Below are positions 35,457 through 48,753 of a DNA stretch of 64,000 nt, one piece after another. The stretch's first letter is position 1; each line of letters begins with the position of its first letter. The notes beneath the pieces are model-generated. The model saw only the letters and a program-made list of their open reading frames with translations. It did no database searches and had not been told where the DNA came from. Source of the DNA: Brachybacterium saurashtrense (GTDB taxonomy: Bacteria > Actinomycetota > Actinomycetes > Actinomycetales > Dermabacteraceae); the NCBI RefSeq assembly GCF_003355475.1, contig NZ_CP031356.1, forward strand, positions 1,240,001 through 1,304,000. The letters are read 5' to 3'. The translations under genes and the position numbers were made by a program.

Positions 35457-36236
35457 ATGCTGATCCTGCTGCCGCCCTCGGAGACGAAGACCCGCCCCTC
35501 GGAGGTGGGGACCGCGAGACTCGATCTCGACGGGATGTCGCTGCCGGCGCTGCACGAGAGCCGGGAGACCATGCTGCGCGCGGCGCGCCGCACCGCCGCC
35601 GGGGCCGACGCCGCCGCCCGGCTGGGCGTGCCCGCCTCCGCGCCGGAACTGGTAGGCCGCATGCTGCACCTGGACGAGGAGCCCGCAGGCGCCCCGCTCG
35701 CCGTCTACTCGGGCGTGCTGTACGACCAGCTCGATCCGGCCGCCTCCCTCCCCGAGGACCGCCGCGTGCTGGTGCAGAGCGCCCTGTTCGGGCTGGTGGA
35801 CGCCGCGCAGGACGCGATCCCCGCCTACCGGCTCTCCGCCGGGTCGTCCCTGTCGCGGCTGGGCAAGGCGGGAACCTGGTGGCGGCCGCGGCTGCGGCCG
35901 ATCGCCCAGGAGCTCCTCGCCGAGCAGGCCCGCAGCGCCTCGCCGCTGGTGATCGACTGCCGCTCCGGCGGGTACCGGTCGATGATGGCGATGCGCGGCG
36001 ACGAGACGGTGCGGGTGCTGGAGGTGGCCCCGGTGCAGGAGCGCGACGGGGTGCGCAGCGTGATCTCCCATGACGCGAAGCGCTATCGGGGCCTGGTCAC
36101 CCGGGTGCTGCTCGAGGCCGCGCAGGCCCCTGCCACCGCGCAGGAGGCGCGTGAGCTGCTCGCCGAGGGGCTGGGCGCCGGCCTAGCCGTCGAGCTCGAC
36201 GGCGACCGTCTGGTGGTCGTGGACCGCGTGCGCTGA
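35457..36236 (+). CDS. yaaA: YaaA family peroxide-stress protein (DUF328)
   Basis: 259 aa, ATG at 35457 (MLILLPPSETKTRPSEVG). The family start LxLLPPSETK is intact, followed by AVYSGVLYDQLDPAASL, QSALFGLVDAAQDAIPAYRL, GTWWRPRLRPIAQELL, VIDCRSGGYRSMM and VISHDAKRYRGLVTRVLLEA. In E. coli YaaA lowers free intracellular iron during H2O2 stress and binds DNA by a helix-hairpin-helix-like fold. The role here is inferred from family. Its upstream neighbour is rnpB on the opposite strand, so the 120-bp gap holds both promoters. Confidence 0.88.
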   Translation: MLILLPPSETKTRPSEVGTARLDLDGMSLPALHESRETMLRAARRTAAGADAAARLGVPASAPELVGRMLHLDEEPAGAPLAVYSGVLYDQLDPAASLPEDRRVLVQSALFGLVDAAQDAIPAYRLSAGSSLSRLGKAGTWWRPRLRPIAQELLAEQARSASPLVIDCRSGGYRSMMAMRGDETVRVLEVAPVQERDGVRSVISHDAKRYRGLVTRVLLEAAQAPATAQEARELLAEGLGAGLAVELDGDRLVVVDRVR

Positions 36237-36273
36237 GCGGCCCGGGCGACGGAGCGGGCCGAGCGTGCGGGGC

Positions 36274-37131
36274 TCAGCCCGCCCTGCCGCTCCAGGGATC
36301 GGTGGTGTGCGCGGTGCGCCGCACCTCCAGCCCGGGCAGGGCCTCGGCCAGCAGCTCCTCCGCCAGCGGCAGCCACAGCGCCTCGCTCGCCGCGTGGGGG
36401 ACGTCGATCAGCGCCGGCACCTCGGCCGGGTCCGCGGCGGTCTCGAGGTGCTCCAGCGCCGGGTGGTGGCGCAGGTCCGAGGTGAGGTACACGTCCGCCC
36501 CGGAGCCGGCGGCGGCGTCGAGGAAGGAGTCCCCCGCCCCCGGGCACACCGCCACCGTGCGCACCGGGCGCTGCGCGTCCCCGGTGTGGAGGATGCCGCG
36601 GGCGGTGGCGGGCACCAGCGCGGCGACGGTCTCGGTGAGCTCCCCCACCGTGGTGGGTGCGGGCAGCTCTCCCACCACGCCCAGGCCGAAGCGCACCGAG
36701 CCGTGGCCGGCCTCCGCCTGCTCCTCCCCGGGCAGCAGCGGGCGCGGGGACTGCAGCGCGAGCGCGCGCAGCCAGGCGCCGACGGTGCCGCGGGTGGAGC
36801 GGTCCACGTTGGTGTGCCCGCACCACAGCGCCGTGCCGGCCCGCAGCAGGGAGGTGACCACCGCGCCCTTGCCGTCGTCGGCCGGCAGGAAGCTCGCCCC
36901 GCGCAGCAGCAGCGGGTGGTGGGTGATCAGCAGCTGCGCGCCGTGCTGCACCGCCTCGCGGGCCACCGCGACGGTCGGATCCACCGCGAGCAGCACACGC
37001 TCCACGGGCGCGTCCCGCTCCCCCAGCACCAGCCCGGCACGGTCCCAGCTCTCGGCCCAGTGCAGGGGGTAGGCGGACTCGAGCACCTCGAGGACGTCCT
37101 GCACGGTGCGGGCGCCGGTCGCGGCGCTCAT
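36274..37131 (-). CDS. Nif3-like dinuclear metal-centre protein
   Basis: 285-aa member of the NIF3/YbgI family, hexameric with a two-metal site. Metal-binding parts: TVQDVLEVLESAYPLHWAES, WDRAGLVLGE, LLITHHPLLLRG (the HH pair), GHTNVDRSTRGTVGAWL and a C-terminal SDLRHHPALEHLETA then DVPHAASEALWLPLAEELL with the last His/Glu. Some members are called GTP cyclohydrolase I type 2, but that activity is not settled. It starts at 37131 with a 4-nt overlap with sufU, so it is translated with the iron-sulfur genes; an accessory role in metal handling is inference. Confidence 0.88.
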   Translation of the reverse strand: MSAATGARTVQDVLEVLESAYPLHWAESWDRAGLVLGERDAPVERVLLAVDPTVAVAREAVQHGAQLLITHHPLLLRGASFLPADDGKGAVVTSLLRAGTALWCGHTNVDRSTRGTVGAWLRALALQSPRPLLPGEEQAEAGHGSVRFGLGVVGELPAPTTVGELTETVAALVPATARGILHTGDAQRPVRTVAVCPGAGDSFLDAAAGSGADVYLTSDLRHHPALEHLETAADPAEVPALIDVPHAASEALWLPLAEELLAEALPGLEVRRTAHTTDPWSGRAG

Positions 37132-37585
37132 GCCCCGAGCGCCCGGGTCTCGACCAGGGCGGCCTGGTAGGCCTTCCACGGCATCAGCACGCACTTCACG
37201 CGGGCGGGGAACTTCGCCGCGCCCAGCAGGGCGATGCCGTCCCCGATCAGCTCCTCGTCCCCGTCGAGGCGGCCGCGGGAGCGCATCACCTCCTCGAAGT
37301 GCTCGCGCACCGGCTCCATCTCGACGACCGTCCGGCCGATCAGGAGGTCCGCCATGATCGAGGCGGAGGCACGGCTCATCGCGCAGCCCACGGCGTCGTA
37401 GGAGACGTCCTCGATGCGCTCGGCGGCGCCGTCGGCCAGGTGGAGGCGCAGCGTGATCTCGTCCCCGCAGGTGGGGTTCACGTGATGGACCTCGGCGCCG
37501 AACGGCTCGCGCAGGCCGGCGTGGAGGGGGCGCTTGTCGTGCTCGACGACCAGCCCGGTGTACAGGGCGGAGAGGTGGCTGCTCA

Positions 37586-37586
<1 letters not shown>
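37128..37586 (-). CDS. sufU: Fe-S assembly sulfur-transfer protein SufU
   Basis: Zinc-dependent sulfur acceptor from SufS in Gram-positive SUF systems, 152 aa. The three cysteines are present: NPTCGDEITLR, VGCAMSRASASIM and ARVKCVLMPWKAYQ, with the Asp of the zinc site (CGD). The SufU-specific insertion (EMEPVREHFEEVMRSRGRLD) separates it from IscU. Its ATG overlaps the sufS stop by one base (TGATG). No sufBCD genes are in view, so the scaffold must be encoded elsewhere. Confidence 0.94.
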
Positions 37587-39957
<2,371 letters not shown>

Positions 39958-40117
39958 GAAAGGACTCCTCACAAGCGAGATCAAGCGGTCGTGCGCCGGG
40001 AGGACGCCCGTGGGCCCCTCCATCCTGTGGCGCGCCCCGCAGTCTATGTCACCCGCCACCCGCGCGCACCACGGGACGGTGGTCCCGCCCACGGCCGACG
40101 GGCCGCGGGATGTCCTG

Positions 40118-40132
40118 CGCATCACAGATGCG
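40118..40132. promoter_or_regulatory. Candidate operator upstream of aceE
   Basis: CGCATCACAGATGCG is a 6-3-6 inverted repeat, 38 nt before the aceE -10 box. It lies in the 307-bp divergent gap 39958-40264, which shows no other structure apart from the -10 box. Its placement suits a repressor or activator of pyruvate dehydrogenase; which protein binds is unknown. Confidence 0.4.
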
Positions 40133-40169
40133 GAGGGAGTGTGAAGGTCCCGCACGGGCACGGCGACGG

Positions 40170-40175
40170 TAGGCT
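40170..40175 (+). promoter_or_regulatory. -10 box for aceE
   Basis: TAGGCT, about 90 nt before the aceE GTG. No -35 consensus, which would fit an activator-dependent promoter. Confidence 0.4.
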
Positions 40176-40264
40176 TGCCTGCACCGAGGCCGAAGGAGCC
40201 GGGCCCACCGGCGAACCTCAGCTCCCACGGCCGGTCCATCGCCTCCCGTAGAGAGAAGGACAGT

Positions 40265-43012
<2,748 letters not shown>

Positions 43013-43019
43013 GCATCCC

Positions 43020-43055
43020 GCCGGGCCGTCCGTCCTCCGCGACGGACGGCCCGGC
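43020..43055 (+). terminator. Terminator after aceE
   Basis: A perfect 15-bp stem (43020-43034 with 43041-43055) and a 6-nt loop, 7 nt past the aceE stop. Confidence 0.8.
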
Positions 43056-43129
43056 GGCCGCCCCACACCCCGTCGGCCCGTCTCGACCCCGAGCGGGCCT
43101 TTCCTGTTCCCACTCCCCTGGAGGTTCCC

Positions 43130-44071
43130 GTGCTCGCGATCGTCTGTCCCGGACAAGGGGCGCAGAAGCCCGGATTCCTGAGCCCCTGGCTCGAGCTCCC
43201 CGGCGTCGAGGACGCGCTCTCGGCGCTCTCCGAGGCGGGCGGCGTCGACCTGCTGCGCCACGGCACCGAGTCCGATGCGGACACGATCCGCGACACCGCG
43301 GTGGCGCAGCCGCTGCTGGTCGCCGCCGGCATCCTCGCCGCCGCCGGCCTCTACCAGGAGCAGGCCCTCCCCGCGCCGGACATGGTCGCCGGCCACAGCG
43401 TGGGAGAGCTCACCGCCGCCGCGCTCGGCGGCGTGCTCAGCAACGGCGACGCGATGCGCCTGGTCGCCGCCCGCTCGCAGGCGATGGCGACCGCCGCCGC
43501 GGCCGAGCCCACCTCCATGGCCGCGGTGGTGGGCGGCACCCGCGAGGACGTGCTGGCCGCCATCGAGCGCCACGGACTGCACCCCGCGAACCTCAACTCC
43601 GCCGCGCAGGTGGTCGCCGCCGGCGCGAGCGAGAGGATCGCCGCCCTGGCCGAGGACGGCCCCGCCAAGGCCCGCGTGATCCCGCTGCAGGTGGCCGGCG
43701 CGTTCCACACCCCCTACATGGCCTCGGCCCGCTCGGCGCTCGCAGAGTTCGCGCCCACCCTCACCCCCACAGATCCCGCCGTCCCGCTGCTGTCCAACGC
43801 CGGCGGCGAGGTGGTCACCTCCGGAGGCCGCTACCTCGAGCTGATCGTCGAGCAGGTGGCCTCCCCGGTGGACTGGGAGTCGTGCATGGCCGGGATGCGC
43901 GAGCGCGGCGTCACGGCGATGCTCGAGGTGGCGCCCGCCGGCACCCTCACCGGGCTCGCCAAGCGCGAGCTGAAGGGCATCTCCCTGGCGAACCTCAACA
44001 CCCCCGACGACCTCGAGCAGGCGCGCGCCCTGGTGCGCGAGCACGCCGGCCGCACGGACCAGGAGAACTGA
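43130..44071 (+). CDS. fabD: Malonyl-CoA:ACP transacylase FabD
   Basis: Loads malonyl onto acyl carrier protein for FAS-II, 313 aa. GTG start with GGAGG five bases upstream. IVCPGQGAQKPGF (oxyanion motif), catalytic Ser in VAGHSVGELTAAALGG, Arg in AARSQAMATAA, catalytic His in VAGAFHTPYMAS. It is first of the fabD-fabH-acpP-fabF cluster. In Streptomyces a PucR-type activator (FasR) gene precedes fabD; here only a terminator and about 75 bp separate it from aceE, so no such regulator is adjacent. Confidence 0.96.
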   Translation: MLAIVCPGQGAQKPGFLSPWLELPGVEDALSALSEAGGVDLLRHGTESDADTIRDTAVAQPLLVAAGILAAAGLYQEQALPAPDMVAGHSVGELTAAALGGVLSNGDAMRLVAARSQAMATAAAAEPTSMAAVVGGTREDVLAAIERHGLHPANLNSAAQVVAAGASERIAALAEDGPAKARVIPLQVAGAFHTPYMASARSALAEFAPTLTPTDPAVPLLSNAGGEVVTSGGRYLELIVEQVASPVDWESCMAGMRERGVTAMLEVAPAGTLTGLAKRELKGISLANLNTPDDLEQARALVREHAGRTDQEN

Positions 44072-44072
44072 C

Positions 44073-45074
44073 ATGGCACCGACGCTCACCGCCCGCCCCA
44101 CGGTCCCGGGGGCGCAGGTGCTCGCCTACGGCGCGGCGCGCGGCGACCTCGTGGTCCCCAACGACGACCTCGTCGGTCCCATCGACTCCTCCGACGAGTG
44201 GATCCGGCAGCGCACCGGGATCGTCACCCGACGGCGCGCCAGCGCCGCCGTCGGCGTCGAGGACCTCTCCCTCACCGCCGCGCAGGAGGCGCTCGAGCGC
44301 TCCGGCATCGCGCTGGACACGCTCGACGCGATCATCGTCTCCACCATCTCCTTCCCCTACGCGACCCCGTCGCTCGCCACCCGGCTCGCCGGGAAGCTGG
44401 GCCGGCCGGACGTCATCGCCTACGACATCTCCGCCGCCTGCGCCGGCTTCGCCTACGGGATCGGCCAGGCCGATGCGCTGATCCGCTCCGGCGCGGCCCG
44501 GCACGTGCTCGTGATCGGGGCGGAGAAGCTCTCCGACTTCGTCTCCCCCACCGACCGCTCCATCTCCTTCCTGCTGGGCGACGGGGCGGGCGCCGCCGTG
44601 GTGGGCCCCAGCGACACGCCGAGGATCGGCCCCACCGTGTGGGGCAGCGACGGCGACAACTGGCACACCATCCGGATGACCGGCTCGATGATCGACTTCC
44701 GCGACGGCACCGCCGAGTGGCCCACCCTCGAGCAGGACGGCCGCACCGTGTTCCGCTGGGCCGTGTGGCACACCGCCGCGAAGATCCGCGAGATGCTCGA
44801 GGCCTCCGGCCTGGGCGTGGAGGACATCGACGTGTTCGTGCCGCACCAGGCCAACATGCGGATCATCGACGAGCTGGTGAAGCAGCTGGGCCTGGGCGAG
44901 GACGTGGTGGTGGGCCGGGACATCGCCGAGACCGGCAACACCTCCGCCGCCTCGATCCCGCTGGCCACCCACCGCCTGCTCGAGGAGGGCGCCGCCCGCA
45001 GCGGCGACGTACTGGTGCAGTTCGGCTTCGGCGCCGGCCTCGCCTACGCCGGCCAGGTGCTGATCCTGCCCTGA
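44073..45074 (+). CDS. fabH: 3-oxoacyl-ACP synthase III FabH
   Basis: Initiates fatty acid synthesis by condensing acyl-CoA with malonyl-ACP and, in actinobacteria, selects branched primers; 333 aa. Catalytic triad visible: Cys in DISAACAGFAYGIGQA, His in VFVPHQANMRIID, Asn in ETGNTSAASIPLATHRL. GDGAGAAVVG and the C-terminal VQFGFGAGLAYAGQVL complete the thiolase fold. Its ATG is one base after the fabD stop, so they are co-translated. Confidence 0.96.
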   Translation: MAPTLTARPTVPGAQVLAYGAARGDLVVPNDDLVGPIDSSDEWIRQRTGIVTRRRASAAVGVEDLSLTAAQEALERSGIALDTLDAIIVSTISFPYATPSLATRLAGKLGRPDVIAYDISAACAGFAYGIGQADALIRSGAARHVLVIGAEKLSDFVSPTDRSISFLLGDGAGAAVVGPSDTPRIGPTVWGSDGDNWHTIRMTGSMIDFRDGTAEWPTLEQDGRTVFRWAVWHTAAKIREMLEASGLGVEDIDVFVPHQANMRIIDELVKQLGLGEDVVVGRDIAETGNTSAASIPLATHRLLEEGAARSGDVLVQFGFGAGLAYAGQVLILP

Positions 45075-45156
45075 GCCCCTCCTGACGGGGATGTCGCCCG
45101 CGTCACGCCGCGACGTGACATCCTCCCTGCTGCCCGGTAACAACCATTCGCCCGGG

Positions 45157-45162
45157 TAGTCT
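45157..45162 (+). promoter_or_regulatory. Candidate internal -10 box before acpP
   Basis: TAGTCT, 39 nt before the acpP ATG. Extra transcription of acpP is plausible because the carrier protein is needed in large amounts. Confidence 0.35.
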
Positions 45163-45200
45163 GTGACCGCCACTCAATCCGCACACCCGAAGGAGCACCC

Positions 45201-45449
45201 ATGGCACACACCGAGAACGAGATCCTCGCCGGACTCGCCGAGATCGTGAACGAGGAGACCGGTGTCGCCACCGAGGACGTCAAGCTGGAGAAGTCCTTCA
45301 CCGACGACCTCGACATCGACTCCATCTCCATGATGACCATCGTGGTCAACGCCGAGGAGAAGTTCGACGTGCGCATCCCCGACGAAGAGGTCAAGAACCT
45401 CGCCACGGTCGGCGACGCCGTCAAGTACATCGAGGGCGCTCAGAACTGA
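45201..45449 (+). CDS. acpP: Acyl carrier protein AcpP
   Basis: 82 aa, carries growing acyl chains on a phosphopantetheine arm; AAGGAG six bases before the ATG. The attachment serine lies in DDLDIDSISMMTIVVNAEEK (DSI variant of DSL). The acidic helix II, FDVRIPDEEVKNLATVGDAV and final YIEGAQN are typical. It is also the likely donor of octanoyl to LipB. The order fabH-acpP-fabF is conserved. Confidence 0.97.
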   Translation: MAHTENEILAGLAEIVNEETGVATEDVKLEKSFTDDLDIDSISMMTIVVNAEEKFDVRIPDEEVKNLATVGDAVKYIEGAQN

Positions 45450-45458
45450 GCCCCGCCT

Positions 45459-45488
45459 GACGCCCGGGACGCACCCGTCCCGGGCGTC
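45459..45488 (+). terminator. Hairpin between acpP and fabF
   Basis: A perfect 12-bp stem GACGCCCGGGAC (45459-45470) with 45477-45488 and a 6-nt loop. Inside an operon it may be a partial terminator or 3' stabiliser that raises acpP over fabF levels. Confidence 0.6.
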
Positions 45489-45523
45489 GCCGTTCCGTCT
45501 GCCGCCCCGACCCGGAGGTCCGC

Positions 45524-46765
45524 ATGTCCTCTTCCCGTTCCCGTGTCGCCGTGACCGGCCTCGGCACCGTCAACCCGCTCGGCGGTGACGTGACCTCCAC
45601 CTGGGAGGCAGCCCTGGCCGGGACCTCCACCGCGCGCACCTTCGACAACGACTGGAAGGAGTCCTACGGCCTGTCCGTGGACTTCGGCTGCCAACTGGTG
45701 CCCGGGGCGCTGGACTCCCTGTCCCGCCCGGAGTCGAAGAAGCTGGACCCCTCGGGTCAGTACGCGATGGTCGCGGCCCGCGAGGCCTGGGCGGACGCCG
45801 GCACCCCCGACGTGGAGCCGACGCGCCTGGGCGTGGTGGTGGGCACCGGCATCGGCGGCATCTGGACCACGCTGGACCAGTGGGACGTGGTGCGCGAGCG
45901 CGGCGCCCGCCGGGTCAACCCGTTCACCGTCCCGATGCTGATGGCGAACTCGTCCGCCGCGAACATCTCGATGGAGCTCGGGGCGAAGGCGGGGGCGCAC
46001 ACCCCCGTCTCCGCCTGCGCCTCCGGCGCGGAGGCCGTGTCCCTGGGCATGAGCATGATCCGCGACGGCCGCGCCGACGTGGTCGTCGTGGGCGGCACCG
46101 AGGCCTCCATCCACCCGATGACCATCGCCGCCTTCGCGAACATCCGCGCGCTCTCGCCGCGGGTGGACGATCCTGAGCACGCCTCGCGTCCCTACGACGT
46201 GGACCGCGACGGCTTCGTGCTCGGCGAGGGCGCGGCCATCCTGATCCTGGAGAGCGAGGAGCACGCCGCCGCCCGCGGTGCTCGTGTGTACGCCTACGCC
46301 TCCGGCCGCGGCATGGCCTCCGACGCGCACCACATCTCCGCCCCCTCCGCGGAGGGCCAGGCGCAGGCGGTGCGCGAGGCGGTCACCGATGCCGGCGTCG
46401 CCGCGGCGGACGTCGTGCACGTCAACGCCCACGGCACCTCCACCCCGCTGGGCGACATCGGCGAGCTGCGTGCCGTCTCCGCCGCCCTGGACGGGCAGAC
46501 CGATCAGATCGTGGTCACCTCCACCAAGTCGATGACGGGCCATCTGCTGGGCGGCGCGGGGGCGCTCGAGTCCCTCTTCTCGGTGCTCGCCTCGCACCAC
46601 CGGGTCTCCCCGCCCACGATCAACATCGAGACGCTCGACCCCGAGACCCCGATGCGGATCGCGCAGAACGCCCCGGCCGAGCTGCCGGGAGGGGACATCG
46701 CCGTGCTGAACAACGCCTTCGGCTTCGGCGGCCACGACATCGCGGTGGTGTTCACCAGCGCCTGA
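45524..46765 (+). CDS. fabF: 3-oxoacyl-ACP synthase II FabF
   Basis: Elongating beta-ketoacyl-ACP synthase, 413 aa. Catalytic Cys in TPVSACASGAEAVSLGM, His in VNAHGTSTPLGDIGELR and His in STKSMTGHLLGGAGALESLF; GVVVGTGIGGIWTTLDQW is the usual N-terminal signature. The C-terminus NNAFGFGGHDIAVVF carries the gatekeeper GFGG loop (GFGGH in place of GFGGQN). Start ATG with GGAGG six bases upstream. Last gene of the FAS-II cluster. Confidence 0.96.
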   Translation: MSSSRSRVAVTGLGTVNPLGGDVTSTWEAALAGTSTARTFDNDWKESYGLSVDFGCQLVPGALDSLSRPESKKLDPSGQYAMVAAREAWADAGTPDVEPTRLGVVVGTGIGGIWTTLDQWDVVRERGARRVNPFTVPMLMANSSAANISMELGAKAGAHTPVSACASGAEAVSLGMSMIRDGRADVVVVGGTEASIHPMTIAAFANIRALSPRVDDPEHASRPYDVDRDGFVLGEGAAILILESEEHAAARGARVYAYASGRGMASDAHHISAPSAEGQAQAVREAVTDAGVAAADVVHVNAHGTSTPLGDIGELRAVSAALDGQTDQIVVTSTKSMTGHLLGGAGALESLFSVLASHHRVSPPTINIETLDPETPMRIAQNAPAELPGGDIAVLNNAFGFGGHDIAVVFTSA

Positions 46766-46807
46766 GCACGGGCACGGGGCGCCTCCTCACCGCACTCGAG
46801 GACGACG

Positions 46808-46842
46808 TTCGGACCAGTATCCTTCGCGGATACTGGTCCGAA
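46808..46842. terminator. Perfect hairpin between fabF and DUF3145
   Basis: TTCGGACCAGTATCC (46808-46822) pairs perfectly with 46828-46842 around a TTCGC loop. Its AT content is higher than that of other hairpins here. It sits between convergent genes and is probably bidirectional. The rest of the 182-bp gap shows nothing. Confidence 0.7.
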
Positions 46843-46947
46843 TGCCGTCATGGGTGGGGGCGGCGGGCCGGCCGCGGGCGCGGTGCCGGAGCGCGCACGT
46901 CGTGCGGACCCGCGAGGCGGCGCAGGGCACCGGGCGCTGCGGTCGCC

Positions 46948-47439
46948 TCAGCTCACCCGGTGCAGCCAGCGCATCGGGACGCCCTCGCCGGCGTGGCGGT
47001 AGATCTCGAGGTCCTCGTCCCACGGCTCCCCGAGGGCGATCGAGAGCTCGCGGCGCAGCGCCACCGGGTCGTTCCCGGCGCGCTCCATGCAGCCGCGCAC
47101 GTGGTCCTCGGTGAGCACGGTGTTTCCGGCGTGATCCGTGGCGGCGTGGTGGATGCCGAGCTCCGGCGTGCAGCTCCAGCGGGCGCCGTCGACGGCCGCG
47201 GTGGCCTCCTGGGTCACCTCGAAGCGCACCTCATGCATGCCGCGCAGGGCGCTGACCAGCCGGGCGCCGGTGTCCTCGCGGCCGCGCCAGCCCATCTCGG
47301 CACGCTGGAGGCCCCGGCCCACCGGCTGCTCCTCCCACCGGATCCGCGCAGGCGTGCCGAGAACTCCGCTGGCGGCCCAGTCGATGTGCGGCGTGAGGGC
47401 CCGCGGAGCGGAGTGAACATACAGAACGCCCTGGGTCAT
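46948..47439 (-). CDS. DUF3145 family protein
   Basis: 163 aa, MTQGVLYVHSAPRALTPHID start. Family-typical stretches: DWAASGVLGTPARIRWEEQP, RAEMGWRGREDTGARLVSAL, RGMHEVRFEVTQEATAAVDG, RWSCTPELGIHHAATDHAGN and REL...GEPWDEDLEIYRHAGE with a final WLHRVS. DUF3145 is restricted to actinobacteria and usually encoded just after fabF, as here. It is soluble with no membrane helix or signal. The function is not known; the location hints at lipid metabolism, by association only. Confidence 0.88.
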   Translation of the reverse strand: MTQGVLYVHSAPRALTPHIDWAASGVLGTPARIRWEEQPVGRGLQRAEMGWRGREDTGARLVSALRGMHEVRFEVTQEATAAVDGARWSCTPELGIHHAATDHAGNTVLTEDHVRGCMERAGNDPVALRRELSIALGEPWDEDLEIYRHAGEGVPMRWLHRVS

Positions 47440-47527
47440 CTCGTCCCTTTCGGTCTCCGATGCGTCTTCCCCAACGAATCGGTACCGCGAGAGGGCGTGC
47501 TGACAGTGCGTTCCTGCTGTGAGGAGC

Positions 47528-48019
47528 TTAGAGGGTCTCCCTGATCTGGCGCAACGCCCGCTTCTTCACGGAGCGCTCAAGGCCGTCGATGTACAGGGCG
47601 CCGTCGAGGTGCCCCACCTCGTGCTGGATGAGCCGTGCCACGATCCCCTCGCCGGCCAGCTCGATCTCCTCGCCCTCCACGTTCATGCCCACGCAGCGGG
47701 CGTACGCGGAGCGGGTGCGCGGGAAGAACAGCCCCGGCACGGAGAGGCAGCCCTCGTCGTCGTGCTGCAGCTCCTCGGAGAGCTCCACGATGACGGGGTT
47801 GAGGATGCAGCCCAGGCCGCCCTCCTTGCCCAGGTTCCAGGAGAAGGCCCGCAGGCTCACGCCGATCTGGTTCGCGGCCACGCCAGCGCGGCCGTCGTCG
47901 TCCACCGTGTCGAGGAGGTCCTGCACGAGGGTGCGGGTGCCGTCGGTGATGGTGCGCACGGGGTCGCAGGGGGTGCGCAGCACGGGATCGCCGACGATCC
48001 GGATGGGGCGGACGGTCAT
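47528..48019 (-). CDS. def: Peptide deformylase
   Basis: Removes formyl from the initiator Met before MetAP (map, 33 kb) acts; 163 aa. Motif 1 GVAANQIGVSL, motif 2 EGCLSVPGLFFPRTR with the metal-binding Cys, and motif 3 QHEVGHLDGALYIDGL with the HExxH zinc/iron ligands. Motif 3 has Gly where most enzymes have Asp or Asn (HEVDHL/HEYDHL). It overlaps the OsmC-like gene by 4 nt. Length is near the family norm. Confidence 0.94.
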   Translation of the reverse strand: MTVRPIRIVGDPVLRTPCDPVRTITDGTRTLVQDLLDTVDDDGRAGVAANQIGVSLRAFSWNLGKEGGLGCILNPVIVELSEELQHDDEGCLSVPGLFFPRTRSAYARCVGMNVEGEEIELAGEGIVARLIQHEVGHLDGALYIDGLERSVKKRALRQIRETL

Positions 48020-48525
48020 GCGGAGGTCTCCTCGCCGTGCTGCTCTGTCGCCGCGGCGTCCGCCGCGGAGTTCTCGTCGGCGCCGAGCACGCGATGCGTC
48101 ACCTCGACGCCGGGCACCACGCTGCGCTCCACGGTGCAGCCCGCGGCGACGGCCCGCCCGAACACCTTCGTGACTGTCTGGATCTCGGCCTCGGTGAGCC
48201 CCTCGAGCGGGAGCTGCACCTCCTCGGCGATCGAGAGGTAGCGGTTCTGCTCCTCATCGGAGAGGCCGTGCGCCCACAGACGCATGTCGAAGTCCTCGCC
48301 GAGACGCCGCGAGAGGTTCACGTCGCTGCTCATCCCGGCGCAGCCGATCAGTGCGAGCTTCAGCAGCTCCCCCGGAGAGATCTCGCCCTCGCCCTTGCCG
48401 ATCGGGATCTCCACGCCGCGCTGGTTGCGGCCCACGAGGGTGCGATGGCCGGTGCGGTCCGCCCAGACGCTGCCGGGACCTGCGTTCTCCGGGAGCGGGA
48501 AGCGATCATCGGGGAGGGAGGTCAA
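48016..48525 (-). CDS. OsmC/Ohr-family peroxiredoxin-like protein
   Basis: 169 aa. The two redox cysteines of the OsmC fold are in LIGCAGMSSDVNLSRRLG and RAVAAGCTVERSVVPGVEV. The N-terminal VWADRTGHRTLVGRNQRGVE is the beta-rich swap region and GELLKLALIGC precedes the first Cys. Such proteins reduce organic hydroperoxides with lipoylated or thiol donors. It is coupled to def by ATGA. The Ala/Glu/Asp-rich last 20 residues appear disordered. The subfamily (OsmC, Ohr or YhfA) cannot be set. Confidence 0.87.
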   Translation of the reverse strand: MTSLPDDRFPLPENAGPGSVWADRTGHRTLVGRNQRGVEIPIGKGEGEISPGELLKLALIGCAGMSSDVNLSRRLGEDFDMRLWAHGLSDEEQNRYLSIAEEVQLPLEGLTEAEIQTVTKVFGRAVAAGCTVERSVVPGVEVTHRVLGADENSAADAAATEQHGEETSA

Positions 48526-48562
48526 CGCCCTGCTCCTTCGTGGGTGACGGCCGTGGACATGA

Positions 48563-48590
48563 CACAGCCCCGGAGTTCTCCGGGGCTGTG
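48563..48590 (-). terminator. Terminator after tRNA-Asn
   Basis: A perfect 13-bp stem (48563-48575 with 48578-48590; 11 bp with a larger loop), 12 nt downstream of tRNA-Asn. Confidence 0.8.
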
Positions 48591-48602
48591 CTCTGCGATG
48601 GG

Positions 48603-48675
48603 CTCCCGCAGTTGGATTCGAACCAACAACCCTTCGATTAACAGTCGAATGCTCTGCCGTTGAGCTATGCGGGAT
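48603..48675 (-). tRNA. tRNA-Asn(GTT)
   Basis: Acceptor TCCCGCA with TGCGGGA; D arm TAGCTCAACGGCAGAGC; anticodon stem TTCGA/TCGAA enclosing CTGTTAA, anticodon GTT; T arm GTTGGTTCGAATCCAAC. Discriminator G at 48603; CCA not encoded. Confidence 0.95.
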
Positions 48676-48753
48676 CGACCTGGACGACTGTAGCAGGGTC
48701 CGGGGCCGGCGCGCATCCCGGAACCTGCCTCCGACCGGGGACTATGACGAAGG

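Noticed and set aside
34969-35463. Open frames on both strands in 34.97-35.46 kb
   Set aside because: The region is RNase P RNA with both universal blocks and a closing P1 helix; the frames are chance.
46808-46842. TetR-like operator
   Set aside because: The perfect palindrome lies between 3' ends of convergent genes, so a bidirectional terminator is more likely.
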